From NCBI RefSeq assembly GCF_943734655.1, contig NC_071354.1:155145142-155209141 (forward strand): a stretch of DNA of 64,000 nt, given 5' to 3'. Below are positions 36,600 through 46,917 of this stretch, piece after piece (the stretch's first letter is position 1; each line of letters begins with the position of its first letter). The notes beneath the pieces were generated by a model. That model did not search any database and had not been told where the DNA came from. It saw only the letters and a list, made by a program, of their open reading frames with translations. Position numbers and translations under genes: made by a program. Source of the stretch: Sabethes cyaneus (Eukaryota > Arthropoda > Insecta > Diptera > Culicidae).

Positions 36600-37872
36600 T
36601 AAGTTCGAATACACTTTAAAAATGCGTTTAAAAAATGAAAATACAAGTTACTCTTTTCTGAGTCAATTTTTATTGAAGCAGTGTTTATTGAGCACCTTTA
36701 CGACATATTTGGTGGAAGCACCCCCCCCCTCCCTTTGTGCTTTATAACGAGCTTGAGACGTTTCTCAAAAGAGTCACGCACCTGGTCCATGGGCATCTTG
36801 TCCCAGACCTTGGAAATGAGCTTGTTAAATTGGTCCATAGTGCTTACATTATGTTCGCTCTGCTTGGCCAGCATGTACGACCATACATAAAAGTCCAGGG
36901 GATTAAGATCCGGGCAGCTGGGAGGCCACAAAGTCTTATCGTGAAAATCAGTCAAATTCTCCCGACACCACGCTTGGGCGATATTCGCCGTGTGGGCCGG
37001 TGTGCTGTCCTGTTGAAAGACATAATGATCTTCCCCGTAGAGGGTACGAACCGCCGGAGCCACAACCTTCTCCAGAACCTCGGTCTTATAGTACGTGGCG
37101 TTGAATTTCACGTTTTTCTCGACAAGCACCAATGGAACCTTCCCACGCTTGGATACGGCCCTCGAAACCATCACCGACGCGGCGCTCTGGGACTGCGAGA
37201 TGTTTATGTGGGACGGGGGGATGCTGGCCACGTCGGCACCCACAACCGATTATTTTGGACATTGTGCGGCTGTGGCAAGATGAAGTGTTTCTCATCAGAA
37301 AACACGAATTCCTGTTCAGCGTGCCGCGAAAGTATCAGTTTTGCTCTGTTTAGCCTCTTCTTCGTTGTAGCCTCCATTACCCCGTGAACCTTGCGTTTCT
37401 TGTACGGCTTGCATCCCAGGTCCTTCGCCATGATGGTGTGGGCAGTCCCGAACGACACATCCAGGTCAACAGCGGTCTTGCGGATCGAGCGGTTTATTTT
37501 TCGACGAACCCGCTCCCTCACCACCTTGTTGGCTACTGGCGTCCTCGCCGAACGTGGTTGCCCGGACGGTCCTTGGTCGAGCTCGTCGCCCGGTACCGAC
37601 GGATGGTGTTATAGATGAAATTTCGCTTCACCCCGTGGGATTTCAACCGCCGAAATATGTCGCCGGGTCGCTCACCTTTCGCAAACAACTTTACTACGAC
37701 GTTGCGGTTCTCCTTCATCGCGCACGGTAAATAAATAACAAATGACATCAAGTCGACACCTTGTGCGTCGGTTAGCCTATACATAAGGCTAAAGCTGACA
37801 CAAATACCAATACACAGAATGCACATGATGCGCACTTACACAACGATGAATTCGATCTTATTGAACACCCTG
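36600..37872 (-). mobile_element. DD37D mariner-like transposon, copy 2
   Basis: 1,273 bp with ends CGGTGTTCATTAAGTTCG and (reverse complement) CAGGGTGTTCAATAAGATCG. It is uninterrupted, so it serves as the reference for the mariner at 4,276-20,106. The first bases of the left end are mutated and TA flanks are no longer intact, so the copy is old. Confidence 0.8.
36698..37748 (-). pseudogene. DD37D mariner-like transposase, two or more frameshifts (copy 2)
   Basis: From the ATG at 37,748 (MSFVIYLPCAMKENRN) the DNA-binding half reads through GDIFRRLKSHG. A shift follows near 37,530, then VRERVRRKINRSIRKTAVDL and FVFSDEKHF (first catalytic Asp). After another shift near 37,220 come YVFQQDSTPAHTANIAQAW (second Asp) and SCPDLNPLDFYVW (third Asp). 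Counting residues between the second and third Asp gives 37, so this is the DD37D type. The stop is at 36,698. It is nearly complete apart from the shifts. Confidence 0.85.
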
Positions 37873-38579
37873 TGTTGCAACTTTCCGGTAAGATTTGCTG
37901 GAGGTAAAATCCGAGATAACGTTTGGATTTATACGGTTTTTGCTATTCCAACATGTCTTTCACTTACAGATCTGTCAGGGTATGTACGTCGTTCTCCGGG
38001 TTATAGAACTTGACTTAACAAGGACCGGTTTCTCGTTATCACTCGTTCCGACCCCCAGAGCATTTGACAGAGCCTCGGCAGAGAACCGAGGGGTTTTAAA
38101 TCACGTCTCTATCTTTCTCTTCCTAGATCTTGTTAGGTTCTTCTTTCACTTTGCCGAGTAGGGCATGATACTCTGAAGGATGCCCTGCCATCCCACAGCC
38201 TCCTTTTGCGATTGGGTAACCATTAATTTTTGCATCTTGTGTTAAAAGAATGGACTATCTAATACAAGGAATACTCAAGGTACCAAACCTTGTGAATGGT
38301 AGCATTCATACGCATATCTGGAGACTTGGCAAGGTTTTTATGCAAAAATAATTAAAAAAAAATTTCAGGCCTCCTTTATTTAGCGTCTCATCTGTAAACT
38401 GAGAAAGATGAAAAGTTTTCATCTTTCTAAACTATTAAATTCTTAATGAAGATGATGAAGACGAAATAAATCCTTGAAACGTTGGCCTAGACAGCAGATG
38501 AACTAGTTTAATCGAAACCCGCTGACCAAACCGCTATCACTAAAACCAAAATTAAGAAAACCCTACTGCTTGATTTCAG

Positions 38580-41467
38580 AACATACGCTATCTGGCGCTT
38601 GGATTCAACCATCTCACCCTACTTCCCATGAGTACATTGAAGCGCTTTCCTAATCTCGAGTATCTATCGTTAATGGAAAATCCACTGGAGGACTTTACAC
38701 TGCAGCTTGGTAACCATTTGAGAACACCGAATCTGGGTTTGAGTGATTAATATAATAATGTTGCATTTCAGTGGAACGCCCCAAGCTTCCCCATCTGCCA
38801 GCACTTGTTTCGCTCGATATGCGCTACTGCCAGTTGCGAAGTTTTCCGCCGGATTTCTTTCACGATGTTCCCAAGCTACAGTACCTATTCTTGGCTCACA
38901 ACTATATCTCGAAATTACCGGCACCACTGTTCAATCGATTGCATAAATTGATTCACCTCGATCTGTCCCACATGAACAACACCAATCGAGAGGAGGAATT
39001 AAGAGAGGAAAACCCGTTTATGAAGTTGATAGCCGGTATGGATATGGATCCGAATGTATTTGAACCGTTGGAGAAGCTGCGATTCCTGGATTTGTCATTT
39101 ACTAAGCTGGAACTGAAAGCCTTTATAGCGTTGAGTTCACTGGGGACTCGCCTACAGTATGCAAGTTATTGCTATCTGCAGTTGCCGACGTTGCTCGATC
39201 ATATGTTTTTGATGAGAAGCATCAAGATGCTGGATCTTTCCGGATACATCGGAGGTGGTAGAACCCTAAATAAAGATAGTTTTTCATTGCTAAGAGATAG
39301 CTTGGAAGTGTTATATTTCAAGGATTCCGACATTCATCGGTTGGATTGGTTGGATGGATTACACAAACTCAAGGTGTTGAATTTAAGAGGAAATTTAGTG
39401 GGATCACTTCATGATGCTCCGCTCAGCAATTTAACAAGCTTGGAAGTTCTGGACATGAATGTGAATCTCATACAGTCTTGGTCCGATCGTATTTTTTCAC
39501 ACAATTCAAAATTGAGGGTGGTGAATCTGCGGAATAACAACTTAATGGCGACAACCAGCAGCATGCTGAGAGATTTCGAAGGATTAAAATATTTGGCACT
39601 TGGCGGAAACGCCCTAAAATGTAGCTGTAACTATGTGTATCTCATGCGGGTGGCAACTGGGAATACGTCCATACTGCTGTTAGAGAGTAATACTACCCGG
39701 GAAAGTAATTCTACTTATCCGGTTGAGTATGCGGTTACACATGTGAACTTATTCGATTATGAAGACGAGACATACCGTTGCATGGATTATACAAATAAAC
39801 TTCAGGTTAACCCACTCGAGTTGGCAGTATGTGCACGAGAAGATGAGGACAAGTACATTGATGCCGGTGAAGAATCACTAGAAACGTTGGAGGATATAAT
39901 TGATGATTATATTGCCATTTACATTGCTGCTAGCTTTTTGTTTGTGCTGTTTATGGGAATTTCGTTTTTAATCTACTGGTATTGGTTTTACATAAAATAT
40001 TTTTGTGTAATGTTTAAAAATTCTGCGATACTGAGTTTTTTCAATGATGATCAATTATATTTGGATAAAAGTTCGCTCGTCGAAGAATCGATGTATCACT
40101 ATGATGTGTTCGTGAGCTACAGCGAAAACGACAGATTTTGGGTGTTAGACAGAATGTTACCAATGCTGGAGCAGGACAGTTCTATATCAGTCTGTTTGCA
40201 TGAGAGGGATTTCGAGGTTAAGCTGCAACGTTTTACTGACAAGCGTTTAGTTTTTAATTTATCAATATATTTCAGGTAGGATACAGTATTTTGGAAAACA
40301 TCATTTCTTGCATGGATCGATCACGATGCTTAATGTTGATAGTTTCGGAGAGTTTTCTTCAAAGCCGGTGGTGTCAGTTTGAAATGCATTTAGCACAACA
40401 TCGGTAAGTGTTTAACCGTTAGTTACCTTTAAATATTGAGTGCATGGTCTTTATCCAAGCTGAGAATCCGCGGATCGAAACAAGCTATAATGGGAACCGG
40501 AATTCGAACCCAACTTCTCGCCCAGACCATGGAGCCCTTAACTTACCTATTGTTCCCTCCCTTACTCTTCCTTACTTAATGTTCTGCTTGTTTCCTTCAC
40601 GCCTTGTCTCCCCTGAGATACTATCAACACCTTTGTCTCATTACTTTCTTCCATCTTTGGTGGACGGGAACTATTGGTTGAATTTATTAATGTCAGAAGT
40701 CATTTCGGGCCGCGGATCTATTGAGAAGATCTGATTTAGTCTGTATCATGCTTACATCGTTGCCACCTAACTTGTCTAACCTGTCATGACAGGGCGTGCA
40801 TAACCCTGCTAGCACAGTTGTTGTAAATTAGTTGTGGTATCCGATTAATGACTAATTTCAGTCATAAATAGGTTGTAGCAACCAGAAATGACAAAAGTGT
40901 GCTACTTGGGAATGGAATTGTTCCTCAATTGATGGTTCCTAGCTTCTAGTTTCTAGGTACCCAGTGCTCGTCAGCCGCGCCGATTACTATCGTTGTCCTG
41001 TACACCACCAGAGATGATTCTTAGCACCCGCCGTTTGAAAACTCCGAGTGGTCCCAGGACCTCTTCAAGCAAATCCATGTTTCAAAGGTCTAAGAGCCGA
41101 ATTGATGCGATAAGACTCGAGATCAAATGAGAGATCAACCGGTATCGAAGTTACCGGTTACATCTTACTATTCACTTCTCACTTCTCTCTGCTTATTTTC
41201 CCTTATCACAACTAACTTTTTAATTGTCAATGCATTTTCAAATATTTTCAAATCATTCAATTTTGATTTCATTTTAGTTTGCTGGAAACCCGGCGCGACG
41301 AACTGATACTGGTGCTTTTGGAAGACATCCCTAAGCGAAAGTGCCCGAAAACGCTTAACTACCTGATGAAAACCAAAACGTACATCAAGTGGCCGCGAGA
41401 GCGAGCGCAAGAGCAAGAGCTTTTCTGGAAGCGCTTGCGCAGAGCTTTGATGATATCGAAGCGTTAG
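38580..41467 (+). CDS. Toll-9-like receptor, 3' half: LRRs, transmembrane, TIR
   Basis: Four in-phase exons are visible: 38,580-38,709 (donor GTAACC), 38,772-40,216 (GTTAAG), 40,276-40,403 (GTAAGT) and 41,278-41,467, ending TAG, for about 630 residues. Leucine-rich repeats (NIRYLALGFNHLTLLP, LVSLDMRYCQLRSFPPDFF, LKVLNLRGN) lead to a single C-terminal cysteine cap (NALKCSCNYVYLMR). A membrane span follows near residue 420 (AASFLFVLFMGISFLIYW). The complete TIR has box 1 YDVFVSYSE, box 2 CLHERDFEVG and box 3 FWKRLRRAL. The single cysteine cap and the WCQFEMHLAQHR/LILVLLEDIP TIR resemble Toll-9 and vertebrate TLRs. It would be a plasma- or endosomal-membrane innate-immune receptor signalling through MyD88. 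Exons for the middle LRRs are not found between 24,400 and 38,579, and the N-terminal exon is broken. Confidence 0.75.
40804..40910. mobile_element. 107-bp MITE in the last Toll-9-like intron
   Basis: Ends CCCTGCTAGCAC and GTGCTACTTGGG are imperfect inverted repeats. Internal ACTAATTTCAGTCAT-type palindromes are present. It has the same length as the MITE at 54,536-54,642 and similar CCCAAG ends. No clear target duplication is seen. Confidence 0.45.
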
Positions 41468-41952
41468 CATTTTCAACCTGTCGCGCAAAGCTGAGGGCTT
41501 TTCGGTCGATTGATATACAGTGATAGCAATTTAGCAAGTCTAATCAACGTAGTATTTGAAAGTGAAATATAGTAAATATATTTCGATAAGTACAGTACTT
41601 ATAACTAAACTGGAATAATTTTGGCATTTTGGCATAATAACTAGGTTGTCGGATTTTTATTCTAAAATAAGTAAATAGATAATGGAAGCTTCTATTCACT
41701 TCGCTTGTGGTTCTGTGGCGCATGTAACCCCTTTTTATTTTTGTATATAATACAAGAACCTTAGTAATAGTATATCCTTATCACATTGTTTCAGTAATGC
41801 AACCAATGTAAGTATCTTTATTAAATCTCTTGTTTAGATTCTGTTCTCTGTGAACTAACTTCGATTAATCTATAAGGAACAGACGAAATGGTGCCCTCCT
41901 TGTGCAAATATCTGTAATTACCATTTTAAAATAGCTGCTCAATTTCTTTTAA

Positions 41953-42472
41953 CCCATTATGACCCAGCGTATGATATATCATACCTCGTCTTCAAAACCT
42001 GTTTACTGCTGAATTTCAATAGTTAGCATTGTTAATATATCACTACAAGAGAGATAAGACATCAATCTGATGTGTGTGTGATATAATTTGTCAGTTTTTG
42101 TCATTTCATCTGTATTTTCAACAGTGCAAAGTTGTGACAAATGGCGGAAAAAAAAGTTGAAAAAATAGCGAAAAAATTTTTGTCTCCAAAACGCATGAAA
42201 AAGTCTACATTTAGTGACGAAACATTACCTGACATGTAAATTAGTATTTATATGTAAAGTCTATCACAAAATTCGATAAGAAATCTGTAAAAAACTTTGT
42301 AATTTGTTTGTTTGAAACTGAGCCTATAAAATATTTAACCTGCGATATTTTGGCCTTGAAAGCGTTCCAAATGACGATTTTGCGTTTCCCGACACATTAG
42401 AGCCATAATATAATAGATTACAGAGTTTCACTTCATTTGGTCCAAATTTAGGTATACCCGGGTCATAATGGG
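41953..42472. mobile_element. piggyBac-type MITE (520 bp)
   Basis: TTAA flanks both ends (41,949-41,952 and 42,473-42,476). The termini CCCATTATGACCC and GGGTCATAATGGG are inverted, which is the piggyBac pattern. Inside, a 32-codon frame on the plus strand (42,141-42,239, MAEKKVEKIAKKF...) may be the retained start of the parent transposase. It is otherwise non-coding. Confidence 0.75.
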
Positions 42473-42557
42473 TTAATATCTATAATTATTCTACGATATA
42501 ATTCAATTTTATGCTAAAAATATCACATTTCAAGACACTATATCAATACATAAACAG

Positions 42558-43288
42558 TCAGCCAAAGAAATAAGGTTCATCCCATCTATATCTTCGAAAG
42601 GCTGGCGGAGGTATCCAACCTCCTCCACCGAATCCTCCATAGACACCAGGTCTTCCAGAGCCTCCGTAGCCATGACCGCCATAGCCGCCACGTCCTCCCC
42701 CGAATCCTCCGCCGCGCCCTCCACCGAAGCCTCCACCACGTCCTCCGCCGAAGCCTCCTCCATGCCCTCCTCCGAATCCACCACCATGTCCTCCACCACC
42801 GTGTCCGCCTCCGCCGCCGCCACCTCCCCCACGAGGCATGGACAGAACAGTGCCAATAAGGAATATGAACAAAAGTAACGGTAGAATCTACAAATCATAA
42901 TTGAAAAATTAGCAAATTCTATGGAATTAGCACCTTAATCTGTATTCCGATAAAAGGCGTACCAATTTAAGATCAGTCAGAATACAGAATGAGGGTGATA
43001 TTATGAATTCAAATTTTTATTTGCTTAATGTCTATTAAAATAAATTTATTTGATTTATTAGACACGTAACTTCAATGCAAATCAACAGTAGTTATGCAAA
43101 CAATATTTACTTCATGTGTCTTTTGCGCAGTATTGGAGAAAATTACTGCCACAATCAGTTTGTTTTTCATTAAGTATCTGTTATACACCAACTGATAATT
43201 GGCTGAGAATCCCCGCTACGGAGGAACACATGTACATGTACGGAGGAAATTATTACCATTTAACACATCAATGACTCACCTTAGCCAT
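42558..43288 (-). CDS. Secreted glycine-rich protein, gene 1
   Basis: Two exons: 43,288-43,280 (only ATG GCT AAG) with donor GTGAGT, and 42,887-42,558 after acceptor TTTGTAG, for 112 residues. A signal peptide (MAKILPLLLFIFLIGTVLS) precedes MPR and a run of glycine with GGGFGGG[H/R] repeats. It ends in an aromatic, non-repetitive tail (WDEPYFFG). Such small proteins occur as cuticle or matrix components and as antimicrobial peptides; the sequence does not decide between them. A TATA box lies upstream. Its structure matches gene 2 at 51,796-53,286. Open frames on the other strand here are shadows of the repeat. Confidence 0.8.
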
Positions 43289-43368
43289 ATTGTTTACTGT
43301 AACTGGATCAATGTGTAGCTTCTTTGGAATCTGTGGCAGGACTGCGTGAGAACTTCCGAATAGATGGA

Positions 43369-43374
43369 TTTATA
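43369..43374 (-). promoter_or_regulatory. TATA box of glycine-rich gene 1
   Basis: TATAAA on the minus strand, about 80 bp upstream of the ATG. An initiator-like CGCAGTC follows at about the usual 30 bp. Confidence 0.5.
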
Positions 43375-43709
43375 TTGTCGACTTTTCAAGGGTCTAATTT
43401 GCGAAAAAGTGAATCCGGAATGCGTCAACACAGAAAAACCAGCTTTTACTTAGTCTAGTTTTCGTCTCGCAGATTAGGTTGCTTTAGGTTGTTTACCCTA
43501 ATGGGCTTTAAAAAACATTAAATTTTTGAAATAAGGCGGAGGTGTAGAGTCAAATTGTTAATCGTTTTTAATCCGAGTACTTTTGCAATTGAACTTCAAC
43601 ACAGTCTATTGGTTCTGCGTTTCTTTGCCTCCCTCTGGGATTGAATATCTTGGACAGAACCGCATTCTGATGATGCGTTCAAGAGTTCAACACGAACGCA
43701 GGTTATTTG

Positions 43710-43887
43710 CGTAAAAAACGAAGGTGTGAAGGTATGCCATGTAAAAATGCACTGGTTCTGGCGTTCATGAACATGAATGCAGGTTATTTGCGGTAATTTA
43801 TTATCCTTGTGTGAGGAGAATCGCATGAAAAAACGCCAGAACCAGTGCATTTTTTCATGGCATACCTTCACACCTTCGTTTTTTACG
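43710..43887. repeat. Near-perfect inverted repeat, 56-bp arms
   Basis: Arms 43,710-43,765 and 43,832-43,887 are inverted with one mismatch and a 66-bp spacer. The left-arm phrase CGCAGGTTATTTGCG is echoed within the spacer (TGCAGGTTATTTGCG), so an internal direct repeat is also present. There is no coding. It could be a MITE or a hairpin-RNA locus. Confidence 0.65.
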
Positions 43888-43989
43888 TAAATGAATCTTA
43901 GAAATCCTGTTGTATAAGAAATAAATTGACAGCGTTAGCAACTGATTTGTAGTTACCACGGTGATAACAGTCAAGCATCTGCGCTCGAT

Positions 43990-44680
43990 GCTTTGTTCGT
44001 ACTGTCAGCTTTACCCATGAGCGAAGTAGTTGGATTTCGTGACGCATTTCGTTTCACCGGATACAGTCGAACCGGCATTTACAACGTACTGTCTCTTCAG
44101 GAGAAAGGCAAGAGCCTCGAACGGAAGCCTGGTGCTAGGCACCCAATAGTGCTTTCGATCTTCTTCTTCAGCTTACGATCAGCAAGAAGTGCCCACCGTG
44201 GCTTGCGGCGAAAGGGTGGATATATGGTACAAAGTGCTTGTCGGAAGTTCTTCACTAGAGGAGATAGGACGGCTGAAGATAAAGATTGCACGGAAGATTG
44301 CCAACTCTTCCAACGTCTCCCAGCTATTTATTTGAGAAGGGAAAAGCCCGCTGGAGTGGAACAGCTTTGACATTCCTTCTCCAGTAGGCACAAAACCTCC
44401 TATCTTTTTGTATCAACAGTTTCTACCAAATGATACATAGCTTTTTTAACACTTAAAACTAGGAATACATTGCATTAAATCCATTTGCAAATTGCATCCA
44501 GCTGCGACGGATAGAAAATTTTTGGGAGAAACTCAAACGGAGGATCTACTTGAAAATCATGATCAAAACGAAGAAGCAGTTGATCACGCTAGAGCTAAAG
44601 AGCATGCTAACATCTATCTTTTCCTCGGCCATGGTCGAACTATTTTTGGAGAGGTCTCATAAACATAAGATTAAAGGAAA
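43990..44680 (+). pseudogene. Decayed Tc1/mariner-like transposase
   Basis: The N-terminal helix-turn-helix-like part reads FTGYSRTGIYNVLSLQEKGK and ERKPGARHPIVLS. The C-terminal part (about 44,510-44,660) reads LRRIENFWEKLKRRIYLK, resembling the RPIENFW motif that carries the last acidic catalytic residue. The middle is deleted and several shifts are present. Its subfamily is not determined. Confidence 0.5.
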
Positions 44681-44707
44681 TTTTGTTCTATTGAATTTTA
44701 TAGTCCA

Positions 44708-45913
44708 CTAGCTGACCCGACAGACTTCGTATTGCCACAAATTAAAATGTGTTGTACATAAATCGTGAATCTGCCACAATCTCGAGTTCAGCAAGTTTCC
44801 GAGGAGCTCAAACTTAGATAATTCATTTTGGCAGTTACATCACTATGAAAGCATGGGTAGTTTAATTTACAAATTTTCAATTTTTCTTCACAGTAAAGTA
44901 GAAAACAATTCCCCCGTTGCTTTGTCAGATAAAATAAAGTGGATAGTACTTAAATATTCGCCGTGTTTGTATAACATTTCGCCGAATACCATTTTGCGAA
45001 AACCTTTACGCGGAATGTACCATTTCAGGAAAAACCTTTTCGTGGAAAGTACCATTTCGATCCTCGGGGTGATCCTCTCCTTACTCGTTGTCGCTCGTTC
45101 GGACCCAACTGAAGGAGAGTACACTCAAGTCGTTTTCTACGTAAAGGATACGTCCCGCGTAAATCAAAACCGCGTAAATTCCGAAATTCGCGTAAAAAAT
45201 AAATCGCAAAATTCCCCACTTACCAAATTTGGTACCATTTGCTTGATTAGTTCTCTAGTTATGAGGAAGTTTGTATTTCATTTGTATGGGAGCCCCCCTT
45301 TTATAGGGAGGAGGGGTCATAATTCCCTTCCTAAAGAGGGAAGGGGTCTCAATTCACCATAGAAAAAAAATGTCACCAAAATCACCCACATGCCAAATTT
45401 GGTTCCATTTATTGTATTTCGTTTGTATGGGAGCCCCCCATCCTAAAATGGGGAGGGGTTTCAATTCATCATAGAAAAAAATCTTGCCTCCAAAAACCTT
45501 CACATGCCAAATTTGGTTCCATTTCCTTGATTAGTTCTCGAGTTATGAGGAAATATGTATTTCATTTGCATGGGAGCCCCCCCTCCTAAATGGGGGAAGG
45601 GTCATAATTCCCCTCCTAAAGAGGGAAGAGATCTCAATTCACCATAGAAAAAATTATTGTCTCCCAAAACACCAACATGCTAAATTTTGTTCCATTTTCT
45701 TGATTAGTTCTCGAGTCATGCAGAAATTTGTGTTTCATTTGTATGGGAGCCCCCCCCCCCTCTTAGTGGGCAGAGGGGTCTCTAACCATCATAAGAACCT
45801 TCCTTGGCCTCAAAACCCCTACATGCAAATTTTCACGCCGATCGGCTCAGTAGTTTTCGATTCTATAAGGAACATACCCACAGACAGACAGAAATCCATT
45901 TTGTTGGTATAGA
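44708..45913 (-). mobile_element. Non-autonomous Helitron, copy H3
   Basis: On the minus strand it starts TCTATACCAACAAAATGG (45,913) and ends GTCGGGTCAGCTAG (44,708), between A (44,707) and T (45,914) with no duplication. It contains the GCGAAAT-rich middle and about five CCAAATTTGG tandem units. It follows directly after the decayed transposase relic. Confidence 0.65.
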
Positions 45914-46620
45914 TTGCAGCGGTTTCCAACCTTTTTTTGTCTGCGAATCCCCTGAGGATATTTAAAAAAAATCAATTCATACGACTTTATATGTGACATT
46001 TTGTTAAAAAAGATTAGGTTAAGTTACCGCCATACGGGGTGACAGTGTGCCACGGGGGTGAAATTGTGCCAAAAATCAACAATGTTTGTTTATAAAAATA
46101 GATTAGATCTATGCAAACTGATGGCTCAAATTGAAGATGATTTGAATCATAATATATTTATGCATAACGTGGAATGGAACACAAATAATATTTGCGAACA
46201 GTTTGGCTAAAAAAGGGTTTGACTAAACAAACCCAAACAAGAAATCGCATCAACTTGCTAATCTGAAGATAGATAAAATATTCATTTACAATGTTTTGAA
46301 AGGTTATTATGCTTTGGACGGGTCTTGACTACGAAAATAATTTTTTTGTAAACTTTACATTTTCCGACCTCCACGAGGTGGGATTGTGCCAAACTATAAC
46401 GATAGGTTCGTCGTGTGAAATTTACATACACAACAAAAATACGTCAGTATACATCAATACACTTGCATTGCTTACTAGAGAACACAATATTTTGACAATT
46501 TAGATTGCATTATCTGTTAAGGAGCAAACAGTATCGCAAGTCTGCTTAACAATTAAAATTCATTTTTACTTTTTCTCCAGAAATTTTAGAACCTTTGAAT
46601 AAACACTTATGAGACAAATA
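45914..46620. other. AT-rich intergenic DNA
   Basis: No gene is seen. Phrases such as GGGTGACAGTGTGCC and GTGGGATTGTGCC suggest a decayed repeat also hinted at near 2,350. Confidence 0.4.
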
Positions 46621-46769
46621 ACGGGTGACAACTAAAATTTTGGATTTTTTTCGAGGCTCCTGTACTTAACAACAAACGAGCTCAGAGAGCAATGATAGTA
46701 TGTATGTGTTAGCTCTCTCTTTTTGTCAATATTTTTTGTTTTGTTTATGCTTGCCTAGTTTTGCTTAAA

Positions 46770-46917
46770 ATGGCGCCGAAACAAGCAGCATTTCGGGAGC
46801 GTATTTTACACTTCTACGAACTGCCACAGAAATCTCGGCAAAAAGTGTACGATACAACATTCAAAAAGCGAATATGTTACGGCTTCGACTGTTTACCTTA
46901 TCATAAGGAGCCCAACC
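46770..46917 (+). pseudogene. ITm transposase, N-terminal fragment
   Basis: The ATG at 46,770 opens MAPKQAAFRERILHFYELPQ, a DNA-binding start. The frame is cut by the LINE at AAGGAGCCCAAC (46,906-46,917), which is repeated after the LINE. Confidence 0.6.

Noticed and set aside
40190..40290. TIR box 2 reads RDFEVG rather than RDxxPG, as a signalling defect
   Set aside because: As I recall, Drosophila Toll also lacks the proline at this point (RDWLVG), so it is normal for insect Tolls.
42672..42878. Ser/Thr/Ala-rich open frame on the plus strand
   Set aside because: Shadow of the glycine-rich repeat on the opposite strand, which has a signal peptide, splice sites and a TATA box.
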